Part shown: piece by piece, positions 9,385 to 20,400 of the stretch | Position numbering within the stretch: the first letter of the stretch is position 1 | How the letters are laid out: each line of letters opens with the position of its first letter | NCBI GenBank assembly: GCA_030340625.1 | Contig: JAOPHQ010005691.1 | Location: 415,001 to 479,000 of the forward strand | DNA: 64,000 nt | DNA from: Merluccius polli | Lineage: Eukaryota; Chordata; Actinopteri; Gadiformes; Merlucciidae | Reading direction: 5' to 3' | The notes under the pieces: model-generated | What the model was told of the DNA's origin: nothing | Databases searched by the model: none | The model's input: the letters and a program-made list of their open reading frames with translations, nothing else | Made by a program: the position numbers and the translations under genes

Positions 9385-10800
9385 CAGGATTGGGCTTCAA
9401 TTTGCGGTAATAAATTTAACCTTATGGACTGGATTTTTTCACTGAAAAAGCAAGCAAATTCATTGCATTTTGCTGTGGAAAGGAGTTCTGGAGCTATCTG
9501 TTTAGGGGGGTTTGTCAGCTTATCAACCATAGCAAATAGAGTGCGAGTGTTGTTGATGTTCTTATTAATAATTTCAGAAAAGTGTCGCTGTCTAGCCTTG
9601 AGTAACTCAGTTAAAATTACAAAGACTTATTTTGTAGAGGTCATGGTGAATTTGAAGTTCAGTTTTTCTCCACTTACACTCTGCTTTCCTACATTCTGTT
9701 TTTAAAGCCTTTACCATCATAGTGTTCCTCCATGGTGTTTTCATTCTGATCAAGGTCGTCTTAGTTTTAATAGGTGCAACAGCATCCATGACAGTTGAGA
9801 TTTTCCAGTTAAATTTATCTAGGAGTTCATCAACTGACTCTGCACTCACAGTTGGTGACATAGCTATAGCCTCCAGAAACGTTGCACTGGTATTCTCATT
9901 TATGTACCTTCTCTTAACAGACACAGAGGTTAACTGAACATTTGGAATGATCTGTAAGTCAAAGAACACAGAAATGATCAGAAAGAGCCAAGTCCTTAAC
10001 ATCAACAGAAGAAATGTTAACACCTTTAGAGATAACCAAGTCCAGAGTGTGGCCTCGATTGTGTGTGGGCCCTTTCACATGTTGCAAGAGGCCAAAAGTG
10101 TCAAGTAGAGCAGAGAGTTCTTTGGCATTACTGTCCATGTTATTGTCTACGTGAATGTTAAAATCCCCTGTTATGATAAAAAAGTTGTAATCAGTACAGA
10201 TAACTGACAGCAGTTCAGCAAACTCATCAATGAATTTTCCTGTGTATCTTGGAGGTCTATAAATGATTAAAAAAAGAACTTTTGGATCACCTTTTAGTAA
10301 AAAAACAGAGATATTCAAAAGAGCTAAAATCACCTAACGTAATTTCCTTGCACTGAAATACAGATTTAAAGATGGCAGCAACTCCCCCGCCTTTCTTACC
10401 AGTTCAATACTTGTTCATAAAACTGAAATGTGTTGGTGCTGCATCGTTGAGAATAGCACAACAGCTACATTCAGTCAGCCATGTTTCACTAAGAAGTAAA
10501 AAATCTAGATCATAGGTCATAATGACGTCATTAACTAACAGTGATTTGTTGACTAGTGATCTGATATTGAGTAGAGCTAATCTTGTGGAGATAGCAGGAG
10601 ACACTGGTATATTTTGAGGTTGACATGCTATACTTAATAAATTGGCAGATTTACCCTTTTTATTTCTCACCAGTTTAACCATTCTTCTGTTACCTGTCAT
10701 CACAGGGATTGAGAAGGCTATCTGAACTCCATAGGGCCCTGACTTTTCTTGAGGGAGAACATTATTGGTATCAGTATTGCAGCCTGGACCCAGCACATAT
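9385..10800 (-). pseudogene. L2/CR1-type ORF2 endonuclease fragment
   Basis: An apurinic-type endonuclease read in several minus-strand pieces: LALLNIRSLVNKSLLVNDVI and LLLSETWLTE (about 10480-10590), then IIYRPPRYTGKFIDEFAELL, ITGDFNIHVDN, PTHNRGHTLDLVIS and LSDHFCVL (9960-10290). The linker follows (AECKWRKTELQIHHDLY), ending with FFSEKIQS near 9440. Frameshifts separate the pieces. In a complete element this domain nicks target DNA and the following RT copies the RNA; here the RT is absent. Confidence 0.75.
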
Positions 10801-10909
10801 CAGTCCGACTCACAGATTATCTGAGTCAGAGGTGGGGGGGCTCTGTGACGTTTGGGTGATGGTGTTTTCCAGCGTGGTGGAATGGGAGGGGCTAGACGAG
10901 GAGGGGGAT

Positions 10910-11932
10910 TTAGGGGAGAAAAATGGGATTTGGGCGCGGTGTGAGTTGGAAATCCAGAAAATGGGGGAATGGGGAATCCAGACTGCGTGGAGAGAATGAA
11001 AGGCTGGATGGGGTCCCGGTGGGTGAAAGTTGGGAGTCTTCTGGTGGGGCTGGGGGAGACTCCACTTGTTGGGCTGTTGGGGCTGGGGGAGACTCCTCCT
11101 GTTGGGTTGTTGGGGCTGGGGGAGACTCCTCATGTTGGGCTGTTGGGCCTGGGGGAAACTCCTCGTGTTGGGGTAAGGATGATGTCGTTAAAGCCTCTCT
11201 CTCGGTGTGCTGTCCTTCATGGTCAATCCTTATCTCAGGCGGTAGCAGTTTTTCTCCAGAAGGCTGTCTTATCTGTTGTGTTGGATTGTCTCGCCTCTTG
11301 TCCTTGGCAGGGGCTGCTGGTGACTGACGCAAAAAATCAAAAATGTTGTAGCCGAACAGCTGTACTCCTGACTTGTTAAGGCAAAATCCATCTGCCTCAA
11401 AGAGGTGTCTGCGTTCCCAAAACATGTTGAAATTGTCAATAAAGTTCACTGATTGAGCAGCACACGTATCTTTGAGCCATCTGTTTAGCATCAACAGCCT
11501 GCTGAATCTCTCGTCTCCTCGCCGAACTGTTGGTTGAGGTCCACTGATAAACACCTCAGTATTCAGACATCGAACTTTGTTCAGCAGATCATTAAAATCC
11601 TGTTTCAATACCTCTGATTGTTGCTTGACAACATCAAGTGCTCCTGTGTGAATGACGAGAGATTTCACTGTCGGATGCTCAGCAGTGATTTCCAGAATTT
11701 TCTCTGAGATATCGGACACCATATCATTGGTAAAACAAAGTACTTTGGTATTTTTGCTGAAAAAGTGTTTTGTCTTATTCACAGCTCCGTCACCCACTAT
11801 CAGCGTTTGAGGCCTAGTGGTTAGCTCTTTCTGCAGCCTTTTAGTATATGATTTAGCCTCATACCTTTCTCCGGTGCTGGAAGATGACCTTTCTTTTGGG
11901 GAGTCAGGGTCTTGTAAAAGTGGAGCAAATCT
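10910..11932 (-). pseudogene. L2/CR1-type ORF1 with SGNH-esterase-like domain
   Basis: Read on the minus strand from about 11932. The esterase-like fold shows LIVGDGAV where SGNH hydrolases usually have GDS, so the nucleophile serine appears replaced by glycine. HTGALDVV sits in the block III position, FISGPQPT follows, and FEADGFCLNKSGVQLFGYN sits in the block V position where His is expected after DG. A proline/glutamine-rich tail is made from 11-residue repeats (ESPPAPT...). In CR1/L2 elements ORF1 esterase domains are thought to aid membrane or RNP interactions. The open frame is about 295 residues from the first Met (11797) and longer upstream. Confidence 0.7.
11045..11170 (-). repeat. 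33-bp coding minisatellite in LINE ORF1
   Basis: The string tgggggaNac recurs at 11051, 11084, 11117 and 11150, a 33-base period. It encodes 11-residue Pro/Gln/Glu-rich units on the minus strand, keeping the frame. Confidence 0.85.
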
Positions 11933-11933
11933 G

Positions 11934-12595
11934 GGGCCGTATTCACAAAGGAGTATATCTTACCGCTAGGAGTGCTCCTAACTCGCGCTAAAACATTTTA
12001 CGTAGGAGTTTTTTCTTAAAAGTTATTCACAAAGCCGCTGAGACCTACTCATACTAAGGATAAATCACTAAGAGTGAGCTAAGAGTGACGCGCCGTTGCT
12101 ATGGATTACGTCGATTCTCGTGCACGAGTTTGGAAGCGGTCAGTCCGGTGATTGGTTGTTCAGAGCAGGCGGTCTCTGTGAAAACGAGCCCACTAAATCA
12201 CCGAAGAACAAGGAAATAGCCTCGGCTAGACATTCCTATCAAATAGTTATGGACAGTGCAGTTAGCAGAATACACGCATGATGACAAGTTTGTGCAGACC
12301 ACGATAATGACGTTGTAGCCTATATGCACGTTAAAGAGAGAGAGAAAAAGCAAACAATAAAAATACATAAATTGCATTAATTCAAGGAGGCAATTAAAAG
12401 CAGCAAACTATTATCCAATGAGCATATCTCCACTATTCAACACTTTAAATAACAGCCTATACCGGTTGTGGAGAATGGCGCATACAGTGATCACTGTGAT
12501 CACATCCTCTCTCCACAAGATTTCGTGTATTTTTGTATGCCCTAACATATATGGAGGAAAACAGTAAATTATACACCATCTTGCTGTACATCAAG
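11934..12595. mobile_element. Deleted PIF/Harbinger derivative (left end)
   Basis: The left terminus gggccgtattcacaaagg is the counterpart of the right terminus cctttgtgaatatggccc at 60391-60408. It is preceded by ctg. Bases about 12471-12590 (gtggagaatggcgcatacag, later ctctccacaagatttcgtg) match the 3' part of the Harbinger transposase gene at 57461-57620, minus an internal segment of about 70 bases. It is therefore an internally deleted relative of the element at 54500-60408. Its right end was not found; repeats from 12566 overlap or replace it. Confidence 0.65.
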
Positions 12596-12990
12596 TGAAG
12601 ACCACACAATGTAAATGTCACATAAGGCTTGCTTCCTGTTGCCAGTAGGTGGCACGATGACTATGACTCAATATTGGCATGTAGATGTCTTCAGGCCTGC
12701 ACTCTTATCAAACATGTCAAGTTTGGGGCAGATTGGACAATGTACAGATGTACATCGGATGACATTTGTCACATAAGGCTTGTTTCCTGTTGCCAGTAGG
12801 TGGTGCTATGACTATGACTCAATATCTCTCATCACAACGTGTCAAGTTTGGGGCAGATTGCACAATTTACAGTTGAGTTATAACAGCTTCCTGTGTCTGC
12901 TATGTGTCGCTAGAGAACACGCACTAATTATACATTATGTTGCTGTATATCAAGTGAAGACCACACAACGTAAATTTGACGTAAATCAGA
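12566..12990. repeat. Tandemly arranged non-coding repeats
   Basis: A block starting gtcacataaggctt and containing ttcctgttgccagtaggtgg occurs at 12617 and again at 12768 (151 bases apart). A second motif, tcaagtgaagaccacacaa, occurs near 12590 and 12950. No coding potential. Confidence 0.8.
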
Positions 12991-13650
12991 TGACGATTTT
13001 TTGTTTTTCTGGCATGTATTTTTCCACCACAAATTGGTGTCCTCATTCATTCATTCATTGTTTTTGAGGTAAGGAGGGTGATTCATATAAAATCACCTTC
13101 TGAAAGGCATACAAAATGTACATTTGATCAAAAACAATTATGTTGAGACACAAGCAGTCATCTGAAAAGTGTGAACATTCAGAAGTATCTACAAGGACCA
13201 CAGTACTTCCGCTTGTAATTCATGCTTTACATTCGGATCTATACAGGGCATTAACACGTTTGGCTAACCACTGCCACCACGTGGCAAGCCTTCACAAGTA
13301 CATTACCTTCATGATTTCTTTACAGAATCGGACAATAAAAATTTCTAAATAATGTTAAAGGCAATGGGTTACAGAGGAGAAAACAAATTCAAGTGCTACA
13401 TCCCTTGATCCATAGGAGCACGAGTTTGCTAATAAATAATTAGTGACATCACAAAACAGCCCACAGAGATCAAGTGCCTTAAATCTGCTCCCAGGATAAA
13501 TAAGGTCATGTAGGCTTGAAAGCTGTACACCAAAACTCTTGTAAAGGCTGTAACGTTACAACATCTAGTCCTAAAAATATTAAACCCTTGTTAATTTTCA
13601 GAATAAAAGTTAATAGTTTTTTAAGTTTCTGATGAACGGTAGCAGTGCGT
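12991..13650 (-). other. acads 3' flank and 3' UTR region
   Basis: Minus-strand sequence immediately downstream of the acads stop codon. AT-rich, with no coding region recognised. I saw no unambiguous AATAAA on the minus strand, so the 3' UTR boundary cannot be placed. Confidence 0.35.
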
Positions 13651-13803
13651 CTATGGCTGGTACTCCTTTAGGATCTGGTTGGCGATGACCAGTCTCTGGA
13701 TCTCACTTGTGCCCTCGTAGATCTCCGTGATGCGTGCATCCCGGTAGTGTCTCTCAGCTGGCATGTCCGTCACAAAACCCATTCCACCGAGAATTTGGAT
13801 TGA
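13651..13803 (-). CDS. acads: acads exon 10 (last; catalytic Glu and stop)
   Basis: Encodes residues 357-406: SIQILGGMGFVTD, then PAERHYRDARITEIYEGTSE, then KEYQP and TAG. Glu386 of IYEGTSE is the expected catalytic base. The acceptor is cttaaag before TCA at 13803; its pyrimidine tract is weak, but the joined reading matches the family exactly. Confidence 0.93.
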   Translation of the reverse strand, partial: SIQILGGMGFVTDMPAERHYRDARITEIYEGTSEIQRLVIANQILKEYQP

Positions 13804-14335
13804 CTTTAAGTTCCCCATGTGATCAAGAGCAAAACATAAATTAGATTGTATCTTAGAGCCACCAAAAGAAACAGATTAAACCTATTAAAACATTAAACAT
13901 ATTTAATCAGGACGATAATTCAATGTGTGTATAAATCTATTTAATATATCCAGTCCTACCTGATGTGCGCTGAAGGTGGCAGCCTCAGATGCTGATAGCT
14001 TTGCCATGGCTGCCGCCTGAAGGGAAACCAGAAGAAGAGACTTGAGACTGCCTTCTGCTAATATATGTTGGAAGTCTTTATCCAAGTTCTTAGCATGGGT
14101 GGCCTGAGTGGGAATCAAACTCCAAACTCCTAAGTAGTAGACACCTTAGCCAAGAGGAGCTGTGGGTGGAACCAGCCACCTCTCAGACAACCTCTAAGTA
14201 TTTGTGTACATTTATTTAAAATGATGGTGGTAGTGTACCATGGTGAAGGGTTTCTTGGCATCTCGGAGGAGGGCAGCCTTCCACGTGAGCAGACGAGCGC
14301 TTTCGATTGCCAGTGCCATGTCAGCTAGCTTGAAC

Positions 14336-14380
<45 letters not shown>

Positions 14381-14388
14381 GCACGCAC

Positions 14389-14425
<37 letters not shown>

Positions 14426-17400
14426 AAAATCAATTACGAAAATCTAATTAAAATAACTCTAGAGACTTTGTGATTAGTATTATTTACATAGAGTTATTGA
14501 AGGTAAAGCACTCAAAATGTCAAAGTGTGGATGTGTGGTTTTCTAAATGGAACTGAACTAAATGGAGTGCAGAGGTCCTGAATGTGTGCATGCTCATTTA
14601 GTTTATCGATAATGTATATATTCTAAACCATTTGGTGGTCGCTTTTGCCCAAAGCATCTCACAATACCATGAGTGCATACATTCTTGGCATAAGTGGCCC
14701 TAGTGGGTATCGAACCCCTAACCCTGGCAACCAGTTTGTTGTGACCCTCCCATACCTGTATGGCCTGCATCTTGCCAATGGGCGCTCCAAAGGCGGTGCG
14801 TTTGTGTGCGTAGTCGGCAGCACAGTCCAGAGAGGCCTGAGCGATGCCAAGAGCCTGGGAGGCGATGCCAATACGCCCACTGTCCAGGGTTTGCTGTACA
14901 CATATGGTATAATTTATAATGATAATAATGAATTAATTTAGCAGGTGCTCTATTCCAAAGCAGCTTTCTTTTATACATGTCACATAGGGAGGGTGTCTAA
15001 AGGTACACTGTGGACATTGGCCACAGTACCAGTACCTTTTGGCTGGGAGTCAAACACCCTAGCCATAGCCACCGATTTTGGCAAAACCCCTCACTCTGCT
15101 GAAACTTATGTAATGTAACTTCTTACTAATGTAAGAAAAGTCATTATGTATAACACTTCATAATGTTTGTTTGTGTATAAGTACCATTTAAGATGTTCTA
15201 CTATTTATTCATATCCAAAGATAAATGTAATTAATGAGCAGATAGGTGTTCGGCTTATTGCGCAAGTGACATTGGGGTTTGAACCCAGAACCTTGCGGCT
15301 GGGTTCATACCCTAGCCATTAGGCTACCCTGCCCCCATTGTGTAAAAATCCTACCATAGCTATTTTGAATCCTGCTCCGCGGGAGCCCAGCAGGTTTCTC
15401 AAGGGGATCCGACAGTCGTCCAGGATGATGTTGCCTGTGGAGGAGGCTCTGATGCCCAGCTTATCCTCCTTCTTCCCAAGGGACAGCCCCGGGTGAGGCA
15501 TGGGCACCAGGAAGGCACTAATACCCTGATACCCAGCACAGGATAAAACACAACGACCCAGTGGCCCCTTAGAGTAGTATTAATGAATGCCCTGTGAGCC
15601 GGTTTTGGTGAAAAAAATGCTCTGGTGCGCCTGTTTCAGGCTGTTCTAGTTTGGAGGAGGAGGTGGGGGGGGCAGAACGAGAGGTTTTCGGCTCTTACTC
15701 ATGAATATTCATGTCATTTAAATGACTTGCCTCTGATTGGCTAACAGCACTGTCACAGTGATGTTAGCCAATCAGAGGCGAGTGATCCCTCTAGTGCGTT
15801 ATCAACACTTTACCTGGCTCAGTTCTGTCAACTTTACCGTGCTACGGTAAAGTTGACGGTTTGTGTGATGCACAAAATGTCTTCGGAGATACAGCCATGT
15901 GTTTGAACGTGGAGAATATGAACATGCTATTTTGTAACAGAAACCTTAGGTAGAAAAGTGTATTGTTTTACTTACAGACAGTGAGCTGGTGGTCGATCGT
16001 CACGATCGTCACAGAATCAGGTTTTACTTCCCATACCCGTATGAATTAATGAGACGTCACGTAGCACCCCGCAAGAAGAAAATCATTCATTCAAGCCATG
16101 TACTGTTTTCTCGATCGCTCTGCCCTGTCAAATGATATGGAGGGGTTTGTTTACTAGTTCTGCCATCGGAGAACGCTTCGTCTTTTGCCACCCGGAAGAA
16201 CGTATATTGTTGTTGTGACGTCATGGTGATTTGTCGTATACTGTTTTCCTGAGGGCGGTCTCAAGCCAAGGTAGGCGAGGTCATGAATATTCATACACAC
16301 TCATACGTCAGAGTGTTAGGCTTTTTCTTACTTCCTCGTTTCTTACTTCCTCGTCCGTCTATGTTCTTACATTGGCTAATGCATGCAATGGGGGTAGAAG
16401 AAGGTTTTCCACGTGCAGCATGCATATGCAACTAGGAGTGAGTCTATCATATTTCAAAAGGAGCAAGTAAAAACGGTTTACCGGTGAAGTACACCTTTAA
16501 GGCAAGTATTCGGAAGATATTTTTTATCCAGAGCGACGTGAATTCAGATAGCCTACCTTGTGTTTGAGCGACTTGTATCTGGCTAGCTTATAGAGGTCGA
16601 TCGATAGTGGATTTTAAAAGACCGATATAATAACGATAGTTTCGAGTAGGAAAAAGCTGATAGATTAATCGGCCGACCCCCCCACCTCTACATGAATGAT
16701 TTATGTTGCCCTTTAATATGGGGGAAAATGATACTGCAGTTATTTTTTAAGAATCTTCTTAAGAAACAAATGGTTATAATCATAACAAAAGCTTTCTAGG
16801 TAATTAGGCCTATATTTGGGACAAAAATGCTAAAACACTATAACTCAAGTAGCATCAAAGAAGCTACCATAATAATCGTATTCAAAATGTGAACTCTACC
16901 CCTTTAATACGGCGACATCAGTCGGAGTTTGTGGTGTGCTGTACTTCGGCAGTAAGTTTGCACATGCCGTTTTTAATAAAACAGTATTTTGTCACTCCGA
17001 ATGTAATTATTATTAAGAGAATATCCTGAAGTGTGATTACATCGTTGGTCTACAATGGACGATGCGCTGTTCTGTGGTGTATCACTGGCCAGGATGGATA
17101 GCTTCTGTTGACCCATTACATTGTTAAACGCCACTTACAAACCATTAATGCATATTCCCAGGGTAAGGAGGATCCTATTTCTTTTCATGAATGGATAGTT
17201 ACGTGGCTGGATTATTTCAAAGAGAGATCGCCCAATTGGTAAGGAAAGTAAAAGTTCCTCCCTGTCTGCCGTCTTGTATCGTGAACAAGGAGCTGATAGT
17301 GTTGCATTATATATTCCAGAGATAACTTTTGTTGAGAAATAAACTGAAAATAGGTCAGATATGACTTGAATGCCACTTGTCAGCCTCGCTATAAAATCAG

Positions 17401-20400
17401 CTGTTCTGACGTTTACCCTGGGACCACAAGGTTTAGCCCACATTTTCTAACCCTATCGCCAGAATAATGCGTTGAAGGTTTTTTCATGGAGTGGAGAATT
17501 GCTTTCTGAAGAAAATATCTCTCATGTAGCCTACATTGAAAAACTTAATTTAAAGTCTAATTTGAGTGCCACCGCTCATCTCATAAATCAAGGAAGAAAG
17601 ACCATTTCATGGGATGTTTAACAGTTGTTTAGATCATCAGGAGTTAATCACACACACAGATATTTTCAGCAAAAGTGGCCCTCAAATGATTAGATATGGC
17701 GGCCATTGGCCCATAGTTGCGCTACAATTCGACTGCAAAAACGACCATGCTTGCTCGCAAAACAGAGACAGCAGTTATCTTCAGTCTAATAATGCCATAC
17801 TATAACCAACAACCTTATCATGCTCATAATTTACGAATAAAGCCGTCTTAAAGTTAACTTTCATTCAAAGGTCTGGAGACAACTGTTTTGCTTTAATGTA
17901 TCAATATGAAGTAAATGATGATTGCACAGTGTAATGGCTAGATCATGGCTTCATGTATGGAGCAAAACGGTGATCCACGTCCCCGTGTGCCCGGTGGAGG
18001 TTGCGCAGCCATCGGCCAAGTCATCTGCACTGATTAATCGGCCGAACGATTAATCGGTCGACCTCTAGCTTTCTTAGTGTTTGAACAACTTATACCCGGG
18101 TAGCCTACCTTGTGTTTGAGCGATTTGTCGGTGGTGGCGAACACCACCGTGGCCGAGGCATCCCAGCTGTTGGTGATCCAGGCCTTGGTGCCGTTCAGCA
18201 CCCACTCGTCCCCGTCCTGGTGTGCCAACGTAGATGCAGCACCGGCGTCACTGCCATTCCCTACAGTCCCATTGTGAATTTCATCAAAAAATCCTTTCTG
18301 CTACTGAATGTATCAAATCTACATTCAACAGGAATATGTTGACGTTCCTCCTATTGGACTATGTTATAATTTGTAGTGTGTTGTGTCATTTTATTTTTTA
18401 TTAATTGCTATATAACTTCCGTAACAAAGTAAGCGTATATTTCATTATCAAACACAAATAATGATTTAGCTGATTTGTTTGAATACTTTAAAGCAGTACA
18501 AAAGGAAAATTATATTGTGTTTACCTGGTTCACTGAGAGCAAAGCAGCCTACTTTCTCTCCTGTCGTAAAAGGAGTAATCCACTGTTTTTTCTGTTCTTC
18601 ATTACCAAACTTCAAGATAGGTCCGATGTAGAGTGACTAAAGACAAAAAAAACATCCAACAACAATCATACCAATGGTTATGTCAACAGCTTCATTTGAA
18701 TTAGGGATTCCCTGCTAATGTTTTTTGCTGCTGATTGGCGATCGTTTTGCCGATCGGCTGATACCAGGGTTCGCCGATCAGGATTTTTGGGGCTGATCAC
18801 GATTGCTGGAAGCAGTTACGGCCAATACTGATCACAAGGTCTACTTGAAGCCGATCGTGGGGTCTATTTGAAGCCTTTTATTTGTGTAGCATCATTTATT
18901 CAACAATTCTTAACATTGTATATTTAAGAAGCAGTGAACCCAACATGTTTATTTTAAATGTGGTAATATGTCTTATATTGTATACTCTCGGACGAGAACT
19001 CTTTGGACTGTTTTAACGGCTTCTAAAAACCCATCTTTATGGGCAAGCCTTTCTTTAGAGCACCATCCCTGTCTTTTCTTTTGATTTGTTTTAGTTTGGT
19101 CCGTCTATCATTCTGTTGTGTTTTATATAGTCATTTATTTTTGCCTTATTTACTTATATTTTCCGTGTGCGTTTGTGCATTTTGTAACTGTGAGTTATAA
19201 AAAGTGCGATATAAATAAAGCTTTACTTACTTTTCAAGATATCTATGCCATTTTGTCACTGTTACTAAAATAAGACCGTCTGTTAAGAGTTGTGTATGGT
19301 ATGTCAATATGAACTTGGTATTCTTTATTACGCTCTGCTCCAAACTCAAATTGCGTTATTTTCAAGACACTTCCGTGACGAAGGGACACCGGCATCGAGG
19401 TGTGTGTGGATGTGTGGAGAGCCGTCTGGGAAGCAGTTAATTTTGTTGTCCACATCCAAAAGAAGGTTAAGCGCCTCGGACACTTATAGTATAATGCCAC
19501 AGTCTGTGGCGCGTTTCATATAAAACACTGCTCATTATAATGCTCATACACAGCAACAGGACTGGCTTATGGTTCGTAACCATGGTTCCGAACCATGGAG
19601 ATAACACGTACCCCCCTCCTTCCTAGAACCCAAAATGTTTGAGCTGAAACAGGGTTTTTTTACACTTCATCATGAATTGACAGCTGTTTATTTATTGGCA
19701 GGCAAAATGTGCAACACATTCAACAGACCATGAAGCCATTTTAGCGGCACGTAGAGAAATTGTCTTGCGTGTTTTGTGTCATCTGATTGGCTCTTATGAT
19801 CAGCCTTTCTGACTTTATATAGAGACCACCGATCAGAATGTTTAGAATGAATATCGGCCGATAACGATCGGTGGCGATCGATCTGTGCACCTCTAATTTT
19901 AACACATTTTGAGAATTTAAGGATAATAATTACTGAACAATTTTCCCTCTCAAAGTATTTATTGGTGTTTTAAATTCTTATACTTCCGGCGCCGCAGCGA
20001 GTGGCAGCCTGACACAGCAGCTCCCGACCCCCTTTTCCTTTTTCTAAAAGTTTTTATCTATATAGTACTTTCTAGAACTTCAGCTTTAGGCTTTGTAAAT
20101 ACGTAGGTATAAATCTAGAGTTAAATTATAATCAATAGTAGAGCCCGACCGATATGGGATTTTTAAGGCCGATACCGATACAAATATTTGATGATTTAAA
20201 AATCCGATATTCCGATATATCGGCCGATATATATATTTAAAAAAGAAATTCCAGAAACACTCAACAAAACATAAACAGATATCCCTAACATTAGTTATAT
20301 GTAGTTATTTATGAGTCCTCACTAAAATAATAGGATAATGCAGTGAACACACTTCACTGATGGGTCACACCGCAAGCGACATGAGCAGCAGGGGGCGCTG

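Larger units (their letters stand above)
9379..11933 (-). mobile_element. L2/CR1-group LINE, minus strand, 3' truncated
   Basis: On the minus strand the order is an ORF1 carrying an esterase-like domain (11932 down to about 10910), then ORF2 endonuclease (about 10760 to 9960) and the linker before RT (to about 9385). The reverse transcriptase itself is missing because the copy ends head-on against the L1 fragment near 9378. The upstream end is cut by the Harbinger terminus at 11934. ORF1 esterase domains are characteristic of the CR1/L2 assemblage. Confidence 0.75.

Noticed and set aside
13651..13803. Assignment of the dehydrogenase to the paralogue acadsb
   Set aside because: The terminal exon reads ITEIYEGTSEIQRLVIAN, as in ACADS; ACADSB has a different segment around the catalytic Glu and C-terminus.
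15255..15335. A tRNA gene suggested by gggtttgaaccc
   Set aside because: No cloverleaf, acceptor stem or A box could be built; similar fragments recur nearby, so it is a decayed repeat.
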